32,163 nt of DNA from Zygnema cylindricum (taxonomy: Eukaryota > Streptophyta > Zygnematophyceae > Zygnematales > Zygnemataceae), in assembly GCA_037447655.1 (NCBI GenBank), contig JBBHKE010001596.1, forward strand, positions 55,001-87,163. Direction: 5' to 3'. Positions 10,631 to 18,621 of the stretch are shown here, in pieces. Both the position numbers and the translations under genes were made by a program. Each line of letters starts with the position of its first letter. The stretch's first letter is position 1. The notes beneath the pieces are model-generated. The model had not been told where the DNA came from, ran no database searches, and worked only from the letters and a program-made list of their open reading frames with translations.

Positions 10631-11893
10631 TCAATTTCTTAACGGTTTCCCGTCATAATTCTCCAAACAAAACATGTCGAGAGTGACTTCTTGTCGTGTT
10701 TTTCCCTTCTCTTTTGAACAACAATTCTTTTTCAACCACTTTACGACAATTTCCATTCTCTTACTAATAACCGCCGTATTATATCGACTACCACTACACA
10801 ACTTTTCAAAAAAGACAAATTCCCAATCAACGCCCCAATAATGTCGAAGCTCGACAAACTTATATGGTGTTCGACTACGATCCCAACCAGTGCATTTTTT
10901 TTTATCGGGACAAGCTGCAGTTTTTCCATTATTGTAATTTAAAAAATGTGGATGTGAAAATTGCTCGGCATATTTTGGTTGTACAATCGATTTTCCTTCA
11001 GAAAACCCATCATCTGCCCACAAATATTGTTCCAAAAAAGTTTTGCTGAAATTGTGCTGAACCACACCCCTAGGAATAAACATTCTCCACTTTATTTGTA
11101 GTCCGGGAAAATCTTGGTAACCGATTAGAAATTCCGGTATACAAGTTGGATTTGGAGGATTGATGACCATATATTCGTCAACGTCGAAAAACGCGATCCA
11201 ATCAAAAGATGTTCTAGCTTTCTCAAGACAATCGTTATAGGCTTGAGCTTGTAAATAATCTAACGTGATCCAATCTCGAACTTCCACAAATCCGGCTTCG
11301 ACAAACGGTTTCACATTTTCTCGAAAGCGTACATATTCGGTAGTATTCTGAAAGGAGTTATCGTACATGTAAATTTTTGATATCCCATGTACTAAATAAT
11401 AAGACATCCATTCTTGAACGTAGGGAGAATTTCTTTGTTGTAAAGCACACATCGCTACTTTGGGTAACGAGACATTTGTCGGACATGCTTGATATAGGTC
11501 TAAACGTTCTTTGATAACTTTTGCGGATTGAATTTGGATTTTATGTTGATGGTTCTTATGAAACAAGTACTTATTTCGAACGGTTAACTTTTGGACTTGA
11601 AGTTTGATAAGGTCCCGTATGCCGTCCTCGATTTCCATGGATTCCAGTGCATTTAAGATGGGATTTACACAATCCAATGGTTTTTCGAGTTCCACCAAAT
11701 TTAGGCAAGGATAAGAGACATCGAGTGACTGAGTTCGTGGATGTCGAAAAAATCCAACACTGTATGTGAAAACAAAAAGTAAACTCAAGAGAAGAAGAAT
11801 CCCAACTATAATTCGTGGAAGAATTGAAAGTAAAACATACTTTTTTCGCCAAGAAAGTGGATTCACAGAATACCGTAAGTCTGAATTACGTCC
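10631..11893 (-). CDS. Glycosyltransferase family 92-like (DUF23) type II membrane protein, main 3' exon
   Basis: Encodes about 420 residues ending at TAA 10631-10633. It starts with a short cytosolic stretch (SWRKKYV), then one hydrophobic signal-anchor of roughly 25 residues (about 11770-11845), then a lumenal domain: the plan of a Golgi glycosyltransferase. Family features in order are CALQQRNSPYVQEWMSYYLVHGI with YMYDNS (nucleotide-sugar fold), QAQAYNDCLEKA, FDVDEYMV with the metal-binding DxD, IKWRMFIPRG, KSIVQPKYAE, a histidine pair SHPHF, and LRHYWGVDWEFVFFEKLCSG. GT92 members in plants include beta-1,4-galactan synthases; the acceptor used here cannot be read from sequence. The exon begins directly after a strong acceptor (pyrimidine-rich tract then TTTCAG at 11894-11896) and has no in-frame ATG before the membrane anchor, so the start codon must lie in an upstream exon. 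No internal stop or frameshift is seen. This is the only convincing host gene in the window. Confidence 0.85.
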   Translation of the reverse strand, partial: GRNSDLRYSVNPLSWRKKYVLLSILPRIIVGILLLLSLLFVFTYSVGFFRHPRTQSLDVSYPCLNLVELEKPLDCVNPILNALESMEIEDGIRDLIKLQVQKLTVRNKYLFHKNHQHKIQIQSAKVIKERLDLYQACPTNVSLPKVAMCALQQRNSPYVQEWMSYYLVHGISKIYMYDNSFQNTTEYVRFRENVKPFVEAGFVEVRDWITLDYLQAQAYNDCLEKARTSFDWIAFFDVDEYMVINPPNPTCIPEFLIGYQDFPGLQIKWRMFIPRGVVQHNFSKTFLEQYLWADDGFSEGKSIVQPKYAEQFSHPHFLNYNNGKTAACPDKKKCTGWDRSRTPYKFVELRHYWGVDWEFVFFEKLCSGSRYNTAVISKRMEIVVKWLKKNCCSKEKGKTRQEVTLDMFCLENYDGKPLRN

Positions 11894-11995
11894 CTGAAAT
11901 AAAAAAATATAATAATGGAATTCGAAGGAGAGAGAGAGAGAGGGAGAGAGAGATTGAAAAACTGGAGCTACACCACAATCAATATAAACGTTCAT
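11894..11995 (-). other. Probable intron of the GT92 gene with (GA)n microsatellite
   Basis: The GT92 frame stays open back to an ATG at 11995, but this stretch encodes a repetitive S/P/L run from a GA/CT microsatellite (about 11929-11954). It ends in a textbook acceptor, a T-rich tract plus CAG at 11894. I read it as intron. The donor site is not certain; several GT dinucleotides lie upstream. Confidence 0.6.
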
Positions 11996-11999
11996 AACA

Positions 12000-12255
12000 C
12001 TAATTCAGTGCTTGTTTTTTTTGTGGCCCCAAGACATAAAATAACGTTAATATTACTAATTGTTCTTCTCTTAACTCTAGCTTAATAAGCAGTTTATCGT
12101 CCATGTCTCTCAAACCTAAATTATAATTAATACCCCTAAAAAAACCCCTCGTTGTATATTTTTCAACGATAAGCCAATAGAAATTCCCGGTGCAGTGTTC
12201 CTGGACCCTAAAGTACTGAGGTGTTTTGTTGCTCATGAGATAATTCAGGTCAAGT
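12000..12255 (-). other. Possible upstream exon of the GT92 gene
   Basis: On the minus strand, a second strong acceptor (T-rich tract with repeated TTTA, then TTTTTCAG at 12256-12258) precedes an open stretch with an ATG at 12236. Its translation (MSNKTPQYFRVQEHC onward) has ordinary composition and stays open to TAG near 12000. It could supply the missing N-terminus of the glycosyltransferase, a 5' UTR exon, or nothing. No donor in the matching phase can be fixed by eye. Confidence 0.3.
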
Positions 12256-12408
12256 CTGAAAAATAAATAAATAAAATAAACAAATATAAAAATAACGGAT
12301 CTGGTGGGAAATAACATGAAACGACGGCATATGACAAGGTTTTCTGGGGTTCGATATGTTTAAGGTTTTTTTTGGAGTTGGGGGGGTGGATAGTTTATTC
12401 CGGGTTTA

Positions 12409-12660
12409 TTAGGAAATTTTGAGGGTATTGAGATTATTTTTTATGGCTTGTTCATGAAATCTTAAGGTCTTCAGGGTTTTCGAAGCTTTAAGGTTTTCAA
12501 AAGATTTAGGGTTTTCAGAGAAATTACGATATGCATGATTTTTTGGATTTTCAAGGAATTTAAGGTTGTCAAAGATTTTAGAGTTTTCAAGGAGTATATA
12601 CTTTCTAGGGTTTCCAAATTTTAGGGTTCTCAAGGTGGTGGAACGTTTTAGGGTTAAAAC
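12409..12660. repeat. Degenerate TTTAGGG/TTTTCAAGG-like short tandem repeat
   Basis: Recurring words of the type agggttttcaaagattta at loose 17-25 bp spacing (12470-12660). They give repeated SENPK and ENLK motifs in the minus-strand frame, which is therefore not a gene. The AGGGTTT core resembles the plant telomere word TTTAGGG but is too irregular to be a telomeric array. Confidence 0.55.
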
Positions 12661-13420
12661 AATCCACTAGTTGTAAACAACTATAACGCCAATTATTCAA
12701 CATAAGCAACATTTAAGAATTTTATGGGTTTTAATTTATTTATTAATGAGAATAATAAAATAGAAAATAAATATCAATTGGTTTTTCCAGCAAAAAAACC
12801 ACACTAGAAATGAAAAAAAAAAAAAAACATCGAACGTACAAATGATTTGCGTAGAATTGTCTTTCAAGTTAAAATAGCATTTACTAAATGTACAATAGTT
12901 ATTATATCTATTTTTTAACAGGTTTCGGATATTTTCTCCAAAACTATTACATTATTTAAATTTAGTTTTTTTAGTCAACTTTATGCTTTAATTTTCATTT
13001 ATTATTGTTCTATTTTAATTTCAATTTTGTTTTACTTGATTTTTCTTTTAATTTTGTTTTAATTTTTGTAATAATTTTTGTTTTTTTTGGACAAAAAATT
13101 CATCTTTTCTAACAGTGGGAAAATAGTTACAAAACTGGAAAAAAAAAAGAAATAAACAACAAAATCGCGAACAGTTATTCAATAAAAATAAATAAACAAA
13201 TAAAAACTGAGATTAGGATCAGAAGTCAAACTATCCTCCGAACTTTTGCAAACACTTTTTGAAACATTGGCAACTCCCATTTTTTTCCAAGAAGCCAATT
13301 TTGGCTAAACAAAAAAACAAACAGCAAACAAAAAAAGAATACGGTAATATTTTTCAAACCAAAAAAGAAAAGAAACAATTATGATTGAAAAGGATAGGAG
13401 AAAAGAAAGAAAAACTAAGA
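12661..13420. other. AT-rich intergenic DNA
   Basis: Very AT-rich with T-rich runs (12960-13090) and AAATAAA words. No coding signature or RNA gene is seen. Confidence 0.5.
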
Positions 13421-13421
13421 G

Positions 13422-13716
13422 GGAGGGAGGGAAGTGGGAGGGAGGGACGGGGGGACCGGGGGACGGGGGAAGAGGGGGAGAGGGGGAGAGAGGGAGACAG
13501 AGGGAGGGGGAGAGGGGGAGAGGGAGGGAGAGAGAGGGAGAGGGAGGGAGAGAGAGGGAGAGGGAGGGAGAGAGAGGGAGAGGGAGAGGGAGAGGGAGAG
13601 GGAGAGGGAGGGGGAGGGAGAGGGAGAGGGAGAGAGAGGGAGAAGGAGAGGGGGAGAGGGAGAGGGAGAGAGGGGGAGAGGGGGAGAGGGGGAGAGGGGG
13701 GAGAGAGAGAGAGAGG
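13422..13716. repeat. GGGAGA/GGGGGA purine-only satellite tract
   Basis: About 295 bases of almost pure G/A on the plus strand, made of GGGAGAGGGAGA and GGGGGAGA variants in blocks of 6-36 bp. It is mirror-symmetric in places and rich in GGG runs, so triplex (H-DNA) or G-quadruplex formation is plausible. All six-frame reading frames here are simple-repeat artefacts. Confidence 0.9.
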
Positions 13717-13920
13717 TCTTTACAGATTGTACGAATAAAAGGTTGTTCCAATAACAAAACAAAAATAAAAAAAAACAACAAAAAAAAAAATCAAAAAACA
13801 TAGATATTCATTAAAAACCCTGCATAAACAAATACCTTAAAAAAAAAAAAAAAAAAAAATCCCTAAAAAAACCAAAACATTTCAAGAGTACGCTAAATAC
13901 AGTATCCGAAAGATACCGTA

Positions 13921-13985
13921 CGGTAAACAGTAAACCCTTAAAAACCCTAAAAAAATCCTAAAAATCCCTAAAAAACCCTAAAAAC
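13921..13985. repeat. Degenerate CCCTAAAA tract at the hAT insertion site
   Basis: A run of CCCTAAAAA/TCCTAAAAA variants, related to the plant telomere repeat CCCTAAA but irregular. It resumes as ctaaaaaccctaaac after the hAT element at 14978, showing the element landed inside it. Confidence 0.6.
13978..13985. repeat. hAT target-site duplication, left copy (CTAAAAAC)
   Basis: Eight bases identical to 14978-14985 flank the element exactly. Because the target is itself a CCCTAAAA repeat, part of the match could be chance. Confidence 0.65.
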
Positions 13986-14977
13986 TAGTGTTGTGTATCG
14001 GTAAGGATTTGCCGATACCCGATATGGGCCTTTAATTCGAGTAGCCGATAATCGATATATTGGTACGATATATCGATGTCGGTGTTATCGCCGATTAATA
14101 ACCGATATTTATCGGTATTTTTCGGCGATAACACCGATATCGATAACTAATGGCGATATATGTACGGACCGTAAAAATAAATGTACGGTATCTAATAGAA
14201 ACGGTACCATTGGTCGTTTACTATCTTGCAGGATAAATTAAAAAGCACGATGGTAAACCATCTGAGTCTGGGGGTACAAAAGGGGTGGCATGACCAACAC
14301 TGAAAAACAACAATAATAAAAAACAAAAAGAGCGACAAGAACACACCCTAAAAAAAGGAAGCAACAACAAGGTACGTATCCAAAAAATTCGATGTACCTT
14401 TCACATCCAATGCCATGGCTTTGTCCCTTTCTTCCTTGGGATCCACTAGAAACCTGCTACGTGTCAATCCGTCGTCTTTTTTGGCATAAGCTGCCAAAAG
14501 AGCCATTCCGGGATGCCAGCGCTCACGCTGGCCGTCAGCTCGTATTTTCTCATTCCAAGTCGTCCGTTCGATTCCGGCGGCGCGCAGAATGTTCTTTTGC
14601 GTCGGCTGTACTTTTCGTCCGCCATCCTTTTTCCGTTCCATGTTCACAAGTTTGCCGGCACAGTTCCGTAATTTGCCATAAAATTTATGTTCAGTTTACC
14701 GGCCAGCGTTTATGTGCTGCGTTTCCCGTAATAAATCGCAGTTAAACAGAGATGGAACAGATTCGTATACGTGGCATGCCACGCTATATAAGGTTAAAAA
14801 TATAATATAGTATGCTATAAAGTACTATTGTATGCATTACTATATATTTTTTAAGTTATCGCCGATATGGAATTTGTTGGTCTCGGACCTATATATCGAG
14901 ACCTCTGACCCTTCGATAACCAATAACTATCGGTATCGGTGTTATCGCGATAATTATTTTACCGATACACAACACTA
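13986..14977. mobile_element. Non-autonomous hAT-like DNA transposon, 992 bp
   Basis: Perfect 19-bp terminal inverted repeats, TAGTGTTGTGTATCGGTAA at 13986-14004 and its reverse complement at 14959-14977, with an 8-bp duplication outside. Eight-base duplications and YAGTGTTG-type ends are typical of hAT. The subterminal 150-200 bp on both sides are packed with CGATA/TATCGG words in both orientations (14005-14165 and 14855-14960), the pattern of transposase-binding arrays. No transposase is encoded. The centre (about 14390-14700) is markedly richer in GC than the ends and carries a coding-like stretch listed separately. Confidence 0.85.
14348..14647 (-). pseudogene. Possible captured gene fragment inside the hAT element
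   Basis: A 99-codon minus-strand frame with balanced, protein-like composition (for example GIERTTWNEKIRADGQRE and SRFLVDPKEERDKAMALDVK) in a locally GC-rich island. After the codon for K in ALDVK the DNA reads AAG then GTACAT, a plausible donor site beyond which composition turns low quality. I do not recognise the family. It may be a host exon picked up by the transposon, a remnant of transposase, or a chance frame. Confidence 0.25.
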
Positions 14978-14985
14978 CTAAAAAC
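14978..14985. repeat. hAT target-site duplication, right copy (CTAAAAAC)
   Basis: Identical to 13978-13985 and directly abuts the right terminal inverted repeat. Confidence 0.65.
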
Positions 14986-15025
14986 CCTAAACTTTCCTTC
15001 TAAAACGTTTGCGACCGTACCTCCG

Positions 15026-15545
15026 AATGTATTTTGGACCGTAGTGAAGATTCGATTTCAGGGGTGTCCCCATGTAATCTATACTTTGATAATGTATTTT
15101 GGATCGTAGTGAAGATTCGATTTAAAGGGTGTCCCAATGTAATCTATACTTTGATAATGTATTTTGGACCGTAGTGAAGATTCGATTTAAGGGGTGTCCC
15201 CATGTAATCTATACTTTGATAATGTATTTTGGATCGTAGTGAAGATTCGATTTAAGGGGTGTCCCCATGTAATCTGTACTTTGATAATGTATTTTGGACC
15301 GTAGTGAAGATTCGATTTCAGGGGTGTCCCAATGTAATCTATACTTTGATAATGTATTTTGGACTGTAGTGAAGATTCGATTTAAGGGGTGTCCCCATGT
15401 AATCTATACTTTGATAATGTATTTTGGACCGTAGTGAAGATTCGATTTAAGGGGTGTCCAAATGCAATCTATACTTTGATAATGTATTTTGGACTGTAGT
15501 GAAGATTCGATTTAAGGGGTGTCCCCATGTAATCTGTACTTTGAG
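15026..15545. repeat. 65-bp minisatellite, eight units with tetramer higher-order pattern
   Basis: Units begin at 15026, 15091, 15156, 15221, 15286, 15351, 15416 and 15481, each starting AATGTATTTTGGA. Odd units continue CCG; even units continue TCG or CTG. Units 1 and 5 share a TTTCAGGGG variant and units 4 and 8 share CTGTAC, so the array reads as two copies of a 260-bp four-unit block. A worn ninth unit follows at 15546. No open reading frame or TIR is associated. Confidence 0.93.
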
Positions 15546-15609
15546 AATGTTTTTCGGATTGTAAAGAAGATTCTCCGACCTATTTTGAAGAGCGTCCCAA
15601 TGAGCGTAA

Positions 15610-16573
15610 GGGTACTTTCGCATGTGCTAAAGTTAAAGTTATTTTCTGTCGTTTTCCTCCGTAACTTAAAAAAAAAAAAAAAAAACCGCAGCCATACCAA
15701 AAAATTGACAGTACCATCGTACAAGTTGCTTTACCTTTAAACTTTATATGTACTGGTTTTCATCGCCTAGCGCTATGCAATTTGTCATCTAGCGCGTTTC
15801 GACCCAATTTCGCGTCCTTCCAGCTCATCTTCAAACTTTATATAATATCACCTCGCGAGGTGATTATAAATAAAGTTCCATGAGGTAGGCAGATGTTGTC
15901 GCACGTGTCAAAAGTTTTTGACAATTTTTGTGTGCGAAATACCAAAAAAAACCCACTACACGATTCCAACCTGTGCTTGACTTTTTTTAGCGCGCTTTTT
16001 TCCATACAGGGGCCGCAAAGGGGGTTTCGACCAACTGACGCCATTTCGCAAAAGCGAAGTACGTGAAAGCGCCTCTCTCTCTCCCTCTCCCACTACCGGG
16101 TCTATCCCACATTTTTTGCAATGAAAAACGTCATTACTGGCATCAAATGAAAGATTTATAAAAACGATATCGTTTTACTATCTTTGGGCATATTTTGATG
16201 GCAAGTAGAGTGAGAAAATACTAAAAAGCAAAATCGGGAAACCGTGGCGAAAAGTTTTAGAATTTGTGACGTCGATGCTGTCATAATTTGAGCGTGGCGT
16301 CAAAATGTCACAAACCCTAAACATCTACAATGTCACAGGTAGTTAAACGTTTACAATCGTCGTTATTTTGTAAACGTCATCAATTGACGCGAGTTTTGTA
16401 GTCGTCTACAAACATCACAAATTACACCCACGTCTACATCATCACAATCACACGTCACAATCTAAAGTAACGATTCCATTTCTTTACATAAAGATGCTCT
16501 AAAAGTAGTATAGAGAATCTTCGCTAAAAACAAAGTTACAAGAATAAAGTTTCGGTTACATGCGAAAGTACCC
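15610..16573. mobile_element. PIF/Harbinger-like non-autonomous element, family A copy 2
   Basis: Perfect 16-bp terminal inverted repeats, GGGTACTTTCGCATGT at 15610-15625 and its reverse complement at 16558-16573, each flanked by TAA (15607-15609 and 16574-16576). A three-base TAA/TTA duplication with GGG-starting ends fits the PIF/Harbinger (Tourist-like) superfamily. There is no transposase. Internal landmarks include a perfect palindrome at 15848-15865, a CTCTCTCTC run near 16072-16090, repeated GTGACGTC/TGTAGACG-type words (16260-16480), and cttcgctaaaaacaaagtt near the right end. Confidence 0.7.
15848..15865. other. Perfect 18-bp palindrome ATCACCTCGCGAGGTGAT
   Basis: An exact inverted repeat centred in the left part of family A copy 2. 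Copies 1 and 3 keep a related hairpin at the corresponding place although surrounding sequence has diverged, which suggests the structure belonged to the founding element. Confidence 0.6.
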
Positions 16574-16584
16574 TAAATGAAATC

Positions 16585-16870
16585 GAAATTTGACATGTGA
16601 CGGTTGTAGACGTATGTACAACTTTGTGAATGTTGAAGTCGACTATGAAACTTCCGACGATTGGTGACGTCAACTAAAACAAAGACAGTTGTAGACGTCT
16701 AGATATTTGCAATTTTGTGACATTGTAGATATTTTGGGTTTTGCGACATTGTGACGCCATGCTCACTTGTGACAACGTTGACGTCATAGATTCAACGATT
16801 TCAATTTGATTTCCTTTTTTAACAACATTTAAAGTCAATATGATACAATTGCTCAACTGAAATAGAAGAG
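16585..16870. repeat. Inverted partial copy of family A
   Basis: Reading tgtgacggttgtagacg, then gacgattggtgacgtc, then tgtgacattgtagat, then gacgccatgctcacttgtga, this stretch resembles the reverse complement of 16255-16480. It therefore forms a large imperfect hairpin with the right half of the neighbouring copy 2. The outer terminal repeat is missing. Confidence 0.55.
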
Positions 16871-17279
16871 TATAATGTTTAAACTCCCTTTGCATTATTT
16901 TGTTTTTATTACCCTACATTATTTACCAATGTCACATGCAAGTTTGAATGTACAAAGCTGTATAAGAGACCGTAAATAAATGCTTGTCCCCCTCCCGTGT
17001 GAAATGGTAAATGTAGTCGATTAGTCTTGTAATTTTTGAAGCTTGCGAGTACTTGTTTATTTTGGGAAAATGGAGAAAATGGAATGGTCAGTTGTCGAAA
17101 TAAGATCTTTTTCCAAAGGTGTCACGAAAGAGAGAAACAATGATCATACACAGATTTTAATGTGGTCCTAACTCTTGTTATTTTTTATTTTTTTTGGGAA
17201 GGAACGAGTTTTCTCCCTTTATTTGGGCAGAAATGCTATTTCATTAGATTATGTTGATATATTTTGTACTTGTTTTTGC

Positions 17280-18139
17280 AAAATGGGGATGGTGGAAAGT
17301 ACAAAGACACGACATGGCAGAGAAGAGAGGGGCATTCTGTGGAGAAACTGAGCAAGAACGGCATTGTGCTGAAAGCCTCCACGTCGACAATGTGGCATAC
17401 AAAAATTACAAAGTCACAAAAAGTGTGCAGCGTGCAGGTGGATGTCTCAAATTGAAGGCGAGTGGAAGTTTTGCAACATTTTGTGTACCACTACATATGC
17501 CACATATTTCGTACACGTCTACGCAAGTCACTTTTTCAATTAACAAGTTATTTGTGTTTACACCAGAATGCTCTGAAAATAGTATGGAGAATCTTCGCTA
17601 AAAACAAAGTAGTAAGACTAGGTTTCAGTTACATGGGAAAATGCCCTTAGTCTTGTTACTTTGTTTTTAAGCGAAGATTTTTCTTACTACTTTCAAAGCG
17701 TTCCGCTGTAACGTTATGAAATCATTACTTTAAATTGTGATGAGTGTAGACGTGGATTAATTTGTGATGGTTGTAGTCTTGTAGACGACTACAAAACTTG
17801 CGACAATTGATGACGTTTATAAAATAGCCACAGTTGTAGGTGTGTGGTTTTTTGTGACATTGTAGATGTTTAGGCTTTGTGACATTTTGACGTCACGCTC
17901 ACTTATGATAGCGTCGACGTCACTATTTACAAACTTTTCCCCTATGATTTCTCGATTTTGATTTTTTGTATTTTCTCACTCTACTTGCCATAAAAATACG
18001 GCCAATGACAGTCAAAAGAAACTTATTATTAACGTCTTTCATTTGATACCATTATTGTCGTTTTTCATTGCAAAGATTTAGAGGCGAAAGTGGTACAGTA
18101 GTGGACTAGTGGGGAAGGGGGAGAGAGAGAGAGAGGCGT
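17280..18139. repeat. Inverted-duplication (foldback) fragment of family A
   Basis: The left arm runs to a GGGAAAATGCCC end at 17646. The right arm (17650-18139) is the reverse of copy 2's right two-thirds, including gacgact, ttgatgacgt, catttgatacc and a terminal GGGGGAGAGAGAGAGAGAGGCG that mirrors the CTCTCTC run at 16072-16090. The axis is a strong hairpin at 17593-17676, where cttcgctaaaaacaaag pairs with ctttgtttttaagcgaag around a loop of about 30 bases. The right arm stops where the gypsy LTR begins. Confidence 0.6.
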
Positions 18140-18621
18140 TGTAAATGGGACAAATAATAACACCACAACCCAATTGCACAGCGGAATAATCCCCAAGAAT
18201 TCCCTTGTAGCGGTAGTAAGGTACATAGCATTCACAAAAAGGATTGAGCTTTATTATTCGGAAGAAGATTACAAGTTGAAAGCTCGCTTGAAAGGTCTAC
18301 TCAAAAGAATCTGTTGTTGACTAGGTCTACTGGACTATTTAAACTAATCTGCTACTACTCAACTAAGTACTATCCTTATGTACACGTGGACCTTCTCGGT
18401 CAACCACGATCTATCCAACTATCTTCTAGAACCATGTAGTCAAATCTACATTCTGCGGTGTTGCTATACTGCTACGCTACGTCGCTCTGTTGCTACGCTA
18501 CGTTGCTATTTTGCTACGCGGCTTTGCTCAGCTGCTATACTGCGCTCGTCTGCATCGCAGCTGCGCTGCCCTGAATTGCAACAGCAGCCTATATTGTACA
18601 TAGTTTTGTAACCCTGTTACA
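18140..18621 (-). repeat. Gypsy 3' LTR (candidate)
   Basis: On the minus strand this 482-bp stretch opens TGTAACAGGGTTAC and closes CCCATTTACA, giving TGTAA...TTACA ends. It directly follows a purine tract (gtgggaggcac) that in turn follows the end of pol. An AATAAAGC polyadenylation-type signal lies at 18248-18255. The U3 part (18463-18545) is built from repeated TTGCTACGCTACG-like words. No second copy is present, so the boundaries rest on ends and position alone. Confidence 0.6.
18463..18545. repeat. GCTACG-type short repeats in gypsy LTR
   Basis: Loose tandem repeats of tgctacgctacg and tgctat at 10-21 bp spacing, in the U3 position of the minus-strand LTR. Such arrays often act as LTR enhancers; function here is inference. 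Confidence 0.5.

Noticed and set aside
12409-12633. A 74-aa minus-strand frame with NPK/ENLK repeats
   Set aside because: The repeats mirror a degenerate AGGGTTTTC short tandem repeat; not a protein gene.
13305-13803. Several 100-160 codon frames on both strands
   Set aside because: They translate the GGGAGA repeat into GRER/SLSP runs; simple-sequence artefacts.
15026-15545. CRISPR-like array of regular repeats
   Set aside because: Units are contiguous 65-bp tandem copies with no unique spacers, in a eukaryotic context.
18135-18139. GGCGT as a gypsy target-site duplication
   Set aside because: No matching copy exists next to the other gypsy end, which itself is missing.
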